A stretch of 8,209 bases of DNA, from assembly GCA_020436865.1 (NCBI GenBank), contig JAGQXA010000753.1:1-8209 (forward strand), read 5' to 3'. Position 1 is the stretch's first letter; each line of letters begins with the position of its first letter. This DNA comes from Saprospiraceae bacterium (GTDB lineage: Bacteria > Bacteroidota > Bacteroidia > Chitinophagales > Saprospiraceae). Under the pieces are notes generated by a model, which had not been told where the DNA came from, made no database searches, and worked only from the letters and a program-made list of their open reading frames with translations. The translations under genes were made by a program, and so were the position numbers. Shown piece after piece: positions 1-6,815 of this stretch.

Positions 1-1745
1 GACTTCTTCACAAAATCCCAGCCTTCGTCATCCTTTACGGAGGCGCCCATGAAGTTTTTCATCTGTTCGAAGGAAATATGCGGCGGGATCACGAATACGT
101 TCGAGTCGGTGACCACCTCCAGAACCGCCGGCCGGTCGGCGGAGAGCGCCGCGTCGATGCCGGCGCCGATATCTTCGGGTTTGTCCACATATACCCCTTT
201 CAAGCCCAGCAATTCCGCGTATTTGGCATAAGGGAAGGCCGGTACGTCCTGCGAGGCGTCGTATTTGGGATCGCCGACCATGACGCGCTGTTCCCAGGTC
301 ACCATACTGAGGTCTTTGTTTTCGAGCACCACCACGACCAGGCGCGGGTCTTTCCAGCGCTTCCAGTATTTGGCGATGGTGATCAGTCCGTTGAGCCCGA
401 GCATTTGCATGGCGCCGTCGCCTACCAGGGCGAGGGCTACCCGCCCGGGGAAGGCAAATTTGGCCGCGATGGCGTAGGGCACTCCCGGGCCCATGGTCGC
501 CAGGGTACCGGATAGCGAGGCCTTCATGCCTTCGCGAACCTTGATGTCCCAGGCATACCAGGCGGCGCTGGTGCCGCTGTCGGCCGCGAGGATGCAGTTA
601 TCGGGCAGGCGTTCCGACAATTCCCAAAACAGTCGTTGGGGGTTGATCGGGTCGGCGTCGATTGCGGCGCGCTCTTCGACGACCTTCCACCAATCTTCGA
701 CCTCTTCGACGATCTCTTCCTGCCAGGAGCGGTCTTCTTTGCGCTTCAGTAGAGGGAGGAGTTCCTGCAAGGTGTGTTTGGCGTCGCCCTCCAGATTCAC
801 TTCCATGGGATAGCGCAGGCTCAGCATGGCAGGGTCGATATCGATCTGTACCCCTTTGGCCTGGCCTTCTTTCGGCAGGAACTCAGAATAGGGAAAACCG
901 GAGCCGATCATGAAGAAGGTATCGCATTCGGCCATCAGCTTCCAGCTCGGCTTGGTACCCAGCAGTCCGATAGAGCCGGTCACGTAGGGAAGTTCGTCGG
1001 GCAAGACGGTCTTGCCCAGCAGCGCTTTGGCGACTCCCGCTCCGAGCAGCTCGGCCACCTGCCTGACTTCCCGGGCGGCATCCATAGCGCCTGCGCCGAT
1101 CAGAATGGCTACCTTTTTCCCCTCGTTCAACACGGCGGCGGCCCGCTGCAGTTCGTCGGTAGGCGGCATCTTGCGGGAAGTGGTATGGCCGATGCCGGTA
1201 AACACCGAGCCGTGTATACGGGGCGGCGCCTCTACCGCCTGCATCTCCTGCACGTCGTTGGGAATGACCACGCAAGTCACACAACGCTTGGCTTTGGCGA
1301 TGCGCATCGCCCGGTCCAAGGCGGTGCGCATCTGCACGGGGGTCGACACCAATTGGAGGTAGTGATGGGCCACGTCTTTGTACAGACTTTGCAGGTCGAC
1401 CTCTTGCTGATAGCTTCCGCCGAGCGCCATGCGCGATTGCTGCCCGACGATGGCCACCACGGGCTGATGATCCATTTTGGCATCGTAAAGCCCGTTCAGC
1501 AGGTGAATGGCCCCCGGTCCGGAAGTAGCGAGGCAGACGCCGACTTCGCCGGTGAACTTCGCGTGCGCACAGGCCATAAAGGCGGCCATTTCTTCATGCC
1601 GCGTTTGTATGAAATCCATCTCGCCATCGGCCCGGCCCAGGGCTCCCATGATGCCGTTGATCCCGTCGCCGGGATAGCCGTAGATTCGCTGGACGCCCCA
1701 TTGATGGAGGCGATTTATTAAGAAGTCAGCCACTGTTTTTGCCAT
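1..1745 (-). CDS. Thiamine-diphosphate-dependent enzyme, pyruvate oxidase/acetolactate synthase family (3' end cut by window edge)
   Basis: I translated this frame by hand from ATG at 1745. It stays open for 581 residues and leaves the window without a stop, so only a short C-terminal tail should be missing (relatives are about 590-600 residues). The ThDP PYR domain opens the protein with YGYPGDG at 23-28 and RHEEMA at 49-54; E51 is the expected cofactor-activating glutamate. A central Rossmann-like domain follows (VAILIGAGA near 212-220, IDIDP at 301-305). The PP domain carries GDGAMQM from 442 and LENKD at 474-478, the metal/ThDP motif, with E in place of the first N of the usual NN. VTWEQRVM near 482-489 resembles the YdaP-like stand-alone group. 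Family members decarboxylate pyruvate or another 2-oxo acid, oxidatively or by carboligation; substrate and FAD use cannot be read here. An A-rich leader (AAAAGATC before ATG) supports the start. It lies 92 bases downstream of the PPC gene, same strand. Confidence 0.93.
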   Translation of the reverse strand, partial: MAKTVADFLINRLHQWGVQRIYGYPGDGINGIMGALGRADGEMDFIQTRHEEMAAFMACAHAKFTGEVGVCLATSGPGAIHLLNGLYDAKMDHQPVVAIVGQQSRMALGGSYQQEVDLQSLYKDVAHHYLQLVSTPVQMRTALDRAMRIAKAKRCVTCVVIPNDVQEMQAVEAPPRIHGSVFTGIGHTTSRKMPPTDELQRAAAVLNEGKKVAILIGAGAMDAAREVRQVAELLGAGVAKALLGKTVLPDELPYVTGSIGLLGTKPSWKLMAECDTFFMIGSGFPYSEFLPKEGQAKGVQIDIDPAMLSLRYPMEVNLEGDAKHTLQELLPLLKRKEDRSWQEEIVEEVEDWWKVVEERAAIDADPINPQRLFWELSERLPDNCILAADSGTSAAWYAWDIKVREGMKASLSGTLATMGPGVPYAIAAKFAFPGRVALALVGDGAMQMLGLNGLITIAKYWKRWKDPRLVVVVLENKDLSMVTWEQRVMVGDPKYDASQDVPAFPYAKYAELLGLKGVYVDKPEDIGAGIDAALSADRPAVLEVVTDSNVFVIPPHISFEQMKNFMGASVKDDEGWDFVKK

Positions 1746-1837
1746 GATCTTTTCTTTTTTGAGGGCGCTTTTTTTTTGGCCCATTCGCTATTTCTTGGGT
1801 AACGGAGCAGTTCCGGACATGTTCGATGCTTCGGCGA
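1746..1837 (-). promoter_or_regulatory. A-rich leader of the ThDP enzyme gene
   Basis: This is the 92-base gap between the PPC gene stop and the ThDP enzyme start. Read on the minus strand it carries a run of nine A (1769-1777), then GCGCCCTC, then A6-G-A4 (1750-1760) immediately before GATC-ATG. There is no clear Shine-Dalgarno; A-rich leaders of this kind are common translation-initiation regions in Bacteroidota. I saw no convincing terminator stem and no clear promoter, so whether the gene is co-transcribed with its upstream neighbours is open. Confidence 0.45.
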
Positions 1838-2275
1838 TCAGTCGTCGATCTCGACCAGGGGCAATCCGGTCGACGGATCCATCCGGCGGATCAGATGGGC
1901 CGGGGTTTCCTCCAGGATCAGTTCGAGGGTCGGTTGCACGGATGCCGAGAGCAGATGTCCGCCGTGTGCGGTACCGTTCCGCTTGCCTACCACTACATGC
2001 GCATGGATCTTGGGGCTATTGTCCAGCAGGGCGATATCGCCGGTCAGTGCCAACACTTCGACCTGCTCGTCGATGAGGATCTCCTCATAATCTTGCTTTT
2101 CGAAATTGAAAAAACCCAGTTTCACCCGGCTGAACGCCCCGATGGCCGTAAAATGGCCGGCGGAAAGCGCTTTCTTGGAGGCAAAGCTTTCCAGCTCGTC
2201 CAGCACTTCGTCGCCGGGATCGAAGATCAGCGCATAGGTTTCCGAGCCCTTTTCAGTCAGCAATTTATAGTTCAT
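1838..2275 (-). CDS. Stand-alone PPC/DUF296-domain protein
   Basis: The 145-residue protein is almost exactly one PPC domain (plants-and-prokaryotes-conserved, DUF296), the usual size for bacterial stand-alone members. Characteristic features are GHFTAIGAFSR at 40-50, a strand ending in GFFNF at 54-58, VLALTGDIAL at 74-83, and the histidine cluster in IHAHVVVG and HGGHLL (H91, H93, H104, H107), which matches the conserved putative metal site. LELILEE near 117-123 is the final strand. In plants the domain is fused to AT-hooks; here no AT-hook or other DNA-binding part is present. Structures of bacterial and archaeal relatives are trimers, but their biochemical role is unsettled, so I give no function. 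No signal peptide, so cytoplasmic. The start is backed by an A-rich GAAAAG directly before ATG. It sits 81 bases after the ASRT-like gene and 92 before the ThDP enzyme. Confidence 0.93.
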   Translation of the reverse strand: MNYKLLTEKGSETYALIFDPGDEVLDELESFASKKALSAGHFTAIGAFSRVKLGFFNFEKQDYEEILIDEQVEVLALTGDIALLDNSPKIHAHVVVGKRNGTAHGGHLLSASVQPTLELILEETPAHLIRRMDPSTGLPLVEIDD

Positions 2276-2303
2276 CTTTTCGGTTTTTATTGATGGAAAT
2301 CGT

Positions 2304-2328
2304 CTCCGCGAGCGTAGAGCGGGCGGAG
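2304..2328. repeat. Inverted repeat between the ASRT-like and PPC genes
   Basis: The arms CTCCGC (2304-2309) and GCGGAG (2323-2328) are perfectly complementary with a 13-base loop. They lie in the 81-base gap, about 28 bases upstream of the PPC gene start. No U-run follows on either strand, so it is not an ordinary intrinsic terminator. An mRNA processing or stability hairpin is possible, as is chance. Confidence 0.35.
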
Positions 2329-2356
2329 TATGTTTCTGTCGTTCGCCATGGCTACC

Positions 2357-2725
2357 TTATTCCGAATAGGCGACGGTGGTCAGCAGGGCATTTTCCGCCT
2401 GCCGGCTATCCAGTCGCGTATGCTGCAGCACGATGGGCACGTCGGACACGAACACGCTGGAATAGTCCGTTTCGGGTGGGATCGGTTCGGGATCCTGCAG
2501 GTCGTTGAAATGCAAGTGCAAGCTGCGCCTAGCCGGCACCGTCAGCCGGTATGGGCCGGCCGGCCGGCGATCGGAAAAGAAGATCGTGATCTCCACCTGC
2601 GCATCCTGCTCGCCGGCATTGAGGATGCAGGCGGCCTCGTGACTAAGCATTTGCGGTTCGGGGCCGTGGCTTCCGGCAGGGATATATCCTTCGGGGATGG
2701 CCCATATTTTTCTTCCGAGTTTCAT
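2357..2725 (-). CDS. ASRT-like protein (sensory rhodopsin transducer family, PF07100)
   Basis: The 122-residue soluble protein matches, from memory, the Anabaena sensory rhodopsin transducer across its whole length. Landmarks are W8 with PEGYIP at 11-16, GPEPQMLSHE at 21-30, CILNAG at 33-38, VEITIFFSD at 44-52, GPYRLTVPARR at 57-67, HFNDL at 72-76, PIPPETD at 81-87, and HTRLDSRQAENAL at 102-114, the most diagnostic block. The family is a small beta-sandwich, tetrameric in Anabaena, with no signal peptide or membrane segment. In Anabaena it binds a sensory rhodopsin; comparative genomics has proposed that most relatives are intracellular sugar or metabolite sensors. No rhodopsin is seen here. 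Its start overlaps the dehydrogenase stop as ATGA (2722-2725), pointing to translational coupling and a role tied to that enzyme or its metabolite. Family assignment is firm; the function is inferred. Confidence 0.95.
   Translation of the reverse strand: MKLGRKIWAIPEGYIPAGSHGPEPQMLSHEAACILNAGEQDAQVEITIFFSDRRPAGPYRLTVPARRSLHLHFNDLQDPEPIPPETDYSSVFVSDVPIVLQHTRLDSRQAENALLTTVAYSE
2722..2725 (-). other. ATGA stop/start overlap coupling dehydrogenase and ASRT-like genes
   Basis: On the minus strand the four bases read ATGA: ATG starts the ASRT-like protein and TGA ends the dehydrogenase. This arrangement usually means termination-reinitiation and near-stoichiometric translation of the two products. 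Both reading frames are well supported, so the overlap is not a start-choice artefact. Confidence 0.9.
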
Positions 2726-5685
2726 GATCGTGGATTTGGTAATTCTTCAAAAGAGATCTGCAAACGCCCGGCATGTCGAAGCATCTCTGCGAAGTGCAAA
2801 GGCCTGCGGCCGGTTTGCTGGACGATCTGTTCGCGGCAGCTAAATCCGTCGGTGAGGAGATAGGTTGCCTCGCCCGCCTCGCGGACGGCAGGCAACAGGA
2901 CGCGTTCGCCGGCCTGCACCGACACTTCATGCCGGCGACCACGGCCGTAGCCGAACGGCCCGGCCATTCCGCAACATCCGGTGTCCGGACAGGCCGTTTC
3001 AAGGCCCATCCGCGTAAGCAGGGTCTGTTCGTGCTTCAGATCGCCCAGAGCCTTTTGATGGCAGTGGCCATGCAACAGCGCCTTGCCTTCCAGGGCAGGC
3101 GGAACGTATCCTTCTGCTTTTTCCGCGAGGAATTCCGCCAGGGTATAGGTCGACCCCTGCAGCCGTCGCGCTCTTTCGTCGTTCGGGAACAGGTTGATCA
3201 ACTCGTCCCTGAACACCGACCAACAGCTTGGTTCGAGCACGACGAGCGGAACGCCTTCTTCTATTTCCCGCCGCAAGACCTCCAGGATGTGTTGCAGCCG
3301 CCTAAGCGCCGTTTCCAACATGCCGAAGTCGTACAATGGACGGCCGCAGCAAAGGGGCTGGTCGGGCACCAGCACCTCGTACCCGGCCTCGGCCAGCACG
3401 GCAGCCCCGGCCTTTAGAATATCGGGCAGAAAGTAGTTGTGAAAGGTGTCGGCCCACAGGAGCACCCGGGGCCGGTCGCGCCCGGCGGCTGGGTCGGGAC
3501 GGTTCTTTCGCCACCAGCGCACGAAGTTTTGCCGGGCAAAACGCGGCAGGGCCCTTTCCGGGCTGATCCCGCCAAGCCGCTTGACCAGCGCGCTCAGCCC
3601 CGGCGTTTGGGTGAAGAAATTGGCCAATCCGGGCAAACGCGTGGCCAGGCGGGCCACCCGGTCGATCTTCCCAAAGAAGTGGGCCTCGGCCGGCCGGCGG
3701 TGGTGCTGGTAGTAATGGGCCAGGAATTCGGCCTTGTAGGTGGCCATGTCGACACTCACCGGGCATTCACCTTTGCAGCCCTTGCACGACAGACAAAGAT
3801 CGAGCGCTTCCTTGGCCGCCTCGTTGTCCCAACTGCCGGGAATGATCCCGCCTTCCATCATTTCGAAGAGAAGCCGGGCCCGGCCGCGGGTGCTGTGTTT
3901 CTCCTCCATCGTCACCTGATAGCTGGGGCACATCGTTCCTTCCTCTTTCCGTCGGCATTTACCTACGCCGACACAGCGCATGGCCGCCCGCGAGAATTGC
4001 CCCTGGTCGTCGGGAAATTGGAAAAAGGTGTCCGGTTCCTTCGATGGGTACTGCTCTCGAAGGCGCAGGTTTTCCGTACGCGAGAAGGGGCGGACCACCT
4101 TACCGGGGTTCATGCGTCCTGCCGGATCCCAGATCGCCTTGAACTCGCGGAACGCCTCCATCAGTTCGGTGCCGTACATCTTCTCCAACAGATCGGCCCG
4201 GGCCTGCCCGTCGCCGTGTTCTCCGGAGAGGGAACCTCCGTAGTCCAGCACCAGATCGGCGGCTTCGGCAGTGAAGCGCCGGTATTGCTCGATGCCCTCC
4301 GCGCTGCGCAGGTCGAAGTTGATCCGGCAGTGGACGCAGCCCTGTCCGAGGTGTCCGTACAGGGCAGCTTCGTACCCGTACTTGTCGAAAAGCGCGCGCA
4401 GATCCTGCAGGTAGGAGCCGATCTTTGCCGGCGGCACCGCGCTGTCTTCCCATCCCGGCCAGGTATCGTCCATATCCGGCACGAAGGCGGTGGCGCCCAG
4501 GCCGCTTTCGCGAATTTCCCAGATCATCTGCTCCTCATGGGCATCTTCGAAAAGGCTGATATCCGGGCTGCCCTCTTGCTGCTGCAGGTAGGCCTTGAGC
4601 CGGGCCGCCTGCTCTTCGGCCTGCTTTTTCGATTCGGCCCCGAATTCCACCATCAGCCAGCCTTTGCCCTCGGGCAGCAGGCTTAGATCCTCGGTGTTCA
4701 GTCCTGTTTTCTTCATATAGCCGATGAGCTTCCGGTCGATCCCTTCCAGACCGATCGGCTTGTGCTCCAGGATACCCGGAACATGGCGTCCGGCGCTATA
4801 GATGTCGGGATAACCCAGCACCATCAGCAGCCGGTGGGCCGGATCGGGTACGAGTTTGATCGTGGCCTCCAGAACGCTCACGCAGGTGCCTTCGGTACCC
4901 ACGAGGGCCTTTGCCACATTAAAGCCGTTCTCGGGCAGGAGGTCGTCGAGGTTGTATCCGGAAACGCGCCGGGGAATGCGGGGAAAACGAGCGCGGATGA
5001 GGTCGCCGTACTTGTGGATCAGCTCGTTCAGCAGCTGATAGATCTCGCCGCGACGTCCGCCCTGCCGGATGAAGGAATCCAGGAGGTCGGGGCTGGTAGG
5101 TCCTACTTCCAGCACCGATCCGTCGTAGGTCAGCACCTTCATCGACTCGACGTTGTCGCTCATGCGGGCGCCGTAGCCATAGTTGGCCGACAAGACGGAA
5201 TGGACCCCGCAGGAATTGTTGCCCAGCATGCCGCCGATCGTGCAATGGCTGTGGGTAGCCGGATCGGGGCCGACCGTCAGCCCCTGGGCTTCGGTGACCT
5301 TCCGGAGGTCGTCGAGCACTAGGCCCGTCTGCACGGTAACCCATTTCTTTTCCCGGTCGAAGGCGAGGATCCGATGATAGTATTTCGAAAGGTCCAACAC
5401 CACGGCCACATTGCAGCACTGACCGGCCAGGCTGGTGCCGCCGCCGCGGGTCAGGACCGGAGCGCCGAAGCGGCGGCAGAGGGCCATCGTGCGGACGATG
5501 TCCTCTTCGGTCTTGGGGAGGACCACTCCGATCGGCGCCTGCCGGTAGTTGGAGGCGTCGGTGGCATAGAGGGCCCGGCTGCCATCGTCGAAACGCACCT
5601 CCCCGGCGACCTCCTTGCGGAGTGCCGTGGCGAGCTTCGAAGCGTTCACTTTTTGGGAATGGTCGGTTGGTAAGTGGGTATCCAT
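2722..5685 (-). CDS. FAD-linked oxidase/Fe-S/CCG fusion dehydrogenase (YdiJ-type 2-hydroxyacid dehydrogenase)
   Basis: The 987-residue single chain joins three modules. The PCMH-type FAD domain spans about 40-285, with the FAD loop RGGGTSLAGQ at 80-89 and NNSCG at 156-160. The FAD-oxidase C-terminal domain (about 290-540) carries GHLGQGCVHCRINFD at 444-458 and SGEHGDG at 487-493, holding the conserved histidines H445, H452 and H490. A ferredoxin-like part follows: C571, C577, C586 and then C631, C634, C637, C641 in CxxCxxCxxxCP. Two CCG domains end the chain, with CCG at 779-781 and 904-906 plus EPSCW (818-822) and HGHCHQKAL (872-880). This is the layout of E. coli YdiJ (1018 residues, reported as a D-2-hydroxyglutarate dehydrogenase), a one-chain counterpart of GlcD plus GlcF. 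Family members oxidise D-2-hydroxy acids and pass electrons through Fe-S centres, probably to the respiratory chain. The exact substrate cannot be read. It starts 20 bases after the enolase-superfamily gene and overlaps the ASRT-like gene. Confidence 0.95.
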   Translation of the reverse strand: MDTHLPTDHSQKVNASKLATALRKEVAGEVRFDDGSRALYATDASNYRQAPIGVVLPKTEEDIVRTMALCRRFGAPVLTRGGGTSLAGQCCNVAVVLDLSKYYHRILAFDREKKWVTVQTGLVLDDLRKVTEAQGLTVGPDPATHSHCTIGGMLGNNSCGVHSVLSANYGYGARMSDNVESMKVLTYDGSVLEVGPTSPDLLDSFIRQGGRRGEIYQLLNELIHKYGDLIRARFPRIPRRVSGYNLDDLLPENGFNVAKALVGTEGTCVSVLEATIKLVPDPAHRLLMVLGYPDIYSAGRHVPGILEHKPIGLEGIDRKLIGYMKKTGLNTEDLSLLPEGKGWLMVEFGAESKKQAEEQAARLKAYLQQQEGSPDISLFEDAHEEQMIWEIRESGLGATAFVPDMDDTWPGWEDSAVPPAKIGSYLQDLRALFDKYGYEAALYGHLGQGCVHCRINFDLRSAEGIEQYRRFTAEAADLVLDYGGSLSGEHGDGQARADLLEKMYGTELMEAFREFKAIWDPAGRMNPGKVVRPFSRTENLRLREQYPSKEPDTFFQFPDDQGQFSRAAMRCVGVGKCRRKEEGTMCPSYQVTMEEKHSTRGRARLLFEMMEGGIIPGSWDNEAAKEALDLCLSCKGCKGECPVSVDMATYKAEFLAHYYQHHRRPAEAHFFGKIDRVARLATRLPGLANFFTQTPGLSALVKRLGGISPERALPRFARQNFVRWWRKNRPDPAAGRDRPRVLLWADTFHNYFLPDILKAGAAVLAEAGYEVLVPDQPLCCGRPLYDFGMLETALRRLQHILEVLRREIEEGVPLVVLEPSCWSVFRDELINLFPNDERARRLQGSTYTLAEFLAEKAEGYVPPALEGKALLHGHCHQKALGDLKHEQTLLTRMGLETACPDTGCCGMAGPFGYGRGRRHEVSVQAGERVLLPAVREAGEATYLLTDGFSCREQIVQQTGRRPLHFAEMLRHAGRLQISFEELPNPRS

Positions 5686-5705
5686 GGCAAATTACGGTTT
5701 AGCGG

Positions 5706-6800
5706 TTAGAGGGCGTAGGGTTCGGCATCCTGGTCTTTCCAGGTGAGGCCCAGCCCAGGCCGGCTGTCGTCGAGGCGCAGGCGCCCTTCTTTCGGCTCGC
5801 GAAAGCCGTCGAACAGCATGCGTTCGATCCGAACGTGGTCGTGAAAAAATTCGAGGGTATAGAAGGAAGGCACGGCAAGCGCCGCCGGCAGGTGCAGCGA
5901 GGGGCAACAGTGCGAAGAAAAAGGCCGTCCGAAGGCCGCACACAGGGCGGCTACGCGCAAAAAGCCGGTGATGCCGCCGCAGCGCGAGGCATCCGCCTGC
6001 AAGACGTCGACTGCCCCGGCTGCGAGCATTTTCCGGAAATAGCTGAGATGGTAGCCATATTCGCCGGCCGCAACCTGCATCCCGGCCGGGGTCCGCTGCC
6101 GGATAAAATGCAGGCCGTCGAGATCGCGGGACGGTCTCGGTTCCTCATACCACCGCACGCCGTAAGCGGCGAAGGCCTCCGCCATTTGCAGGGCTTGCCG
6201 GATGGAATAGGCTCCGTTAGCGTCGACGAACAGCTGGGCAGTTTCGCCAAGTCCCTGTCGCGTACGGCGGACCCGGTCGACATCCTGCTCCGGCCGGCGT
6301 CCGATCTTGATCTTCACCTGGTTGAAACCCTGCTGCGTCCATTGCGAGGCCAGGTCCGGCAGGCGATCCGGCGGGCAGGAGGTAAAGCCTCCGCTCGCAT
6401 AGGCGGCCACTTCGGTCCGTGCCCGCCCCAACAGCTCGGCGAGCGGCAGGTCTAGCAGCTTGGCTTTCAGGTCCCACAGCGCCACATCCACCGCCGAGAT
6501 GGCCTGGTAGGCGATCCCGGCTTTTCCGTCGTTGCGCACGACGCCATCCATTCGGGCCCATATGCCGGCGATGTCGAGGGCATTGCCTCCTTCGACCACT
6601 GCTTGCAGGGCTGAATGGATATAAGGGGCGATCACGGCATGGCCGTAGGTGTAACCGACCCCTTTCTTCCCACCCCCTTCGACGGTTGCCAGTACCAGGG
6701 TGGTGCTGTCCCACTGCAAGGTGCCGTCGCTTTCCGGCCGTTCGGTTGGTATGCGATACGCCCGGGCGAGGACAGAGCTGATGGAAACGTGGTCGGTCAT
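5706..6800 (-). CDS. Enolase-superfamily enzyme, mandelate racemase subgroup (probable sugar-acid dehydratase or epimerase)
   Basis: The 364-residue protein has the enolase-superfamily N-terminal capping domain (about 5-125) and a TIM barrel. Every catalytic landmark of the mandelate racemase subgroup is present: KIK with K163 and K165, metal ligands D193 (FVDANG), E219 (WYEEP) and E247 (AAGEYG), the D270/H297 dyad (LQAD; SSHCC), and E317 (TLEF) as the electrophilic acid. Members abstract a proton alpha to a carboxylate using Mg2+ and then racemise, epimerise or dehydrate. With both a lysine and a histidine acid/base available, several outcomes are chemically possible, so the substrate is not decided. 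Lying 15 bases downstream of a glucose-dehydrogenase-like gene and 20 bases upstream of a 2-hydroxyacid dehydrogenase, a sugar-acid dehydratase is the likeliest role. The start is the ATG at 6800, although no purine-rich ribosome site precedes it (the leader reads TCCTCCTACC). Confidence 0.93.
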   Translation of the reverse strand: MTDHVSISSVLARAYRIPTERPESDGTLQWDSTTLVLATVEGGGKKGVGYTYGHAVIAPYIHSALQAVVEGGNALDIAGIWARMDGVVRNDGKAGIAYQAISAVDVALWDLKAKLLDLPLAELLGRARTEVAAYASGGFTSCPPDRLPDLASQWTQQGFNQVKIKIGRRPEQDVDRVRRTRQGLGETAQLFVDANGAYSIRQALQMAEAFAAYGVRWYEEPRPSRDLDGLHFIRQRTPAGMQVAAGEYGYHLSYFRKMLAAGAVDVLQADASRCGGITGFLRVAALCAAFGRPFSSHCCPSLHLPAALAVPSFYTLEFFHDHVRIERMLFDGFREPKEGRLRLDDSRPGLGLTWKDQDAEPYAL

Positions 6801-6815
6801 GGTAGGAGGATTTGA

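Noticed and set aside
774..1721. Plus-strand open frame of 315 residues opposite the ThDP enzyme
   Set aside because: It is antisense to a gene with a full set of ThDP motifs. Its translation is rich in G, H, R and A with no recognisable domain, typical of the complement of a GC-rich gene.
1746..1790. T-run on the plus strand as an intrinsic terminator
   Set aside because: No stable GC stem precedes the T-run in the plus direction and no plus-strand gene ends here.
2722..2725. Overlap as a sign of a wrong start for the ASRT-like gene
   Set aside because: The residues after this ATG (KLGRKIWAIPEGYIP) align with the N-terminus of the family, so the overlap is real.
3439..4686. Plus-strand open frame of 415 residues inside the dehydrogenase gene
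   Set aside because: It lies wholly opposite well-conserved Fe-S and FAD motifs, has no family features, and is explained by third-position GC bias.
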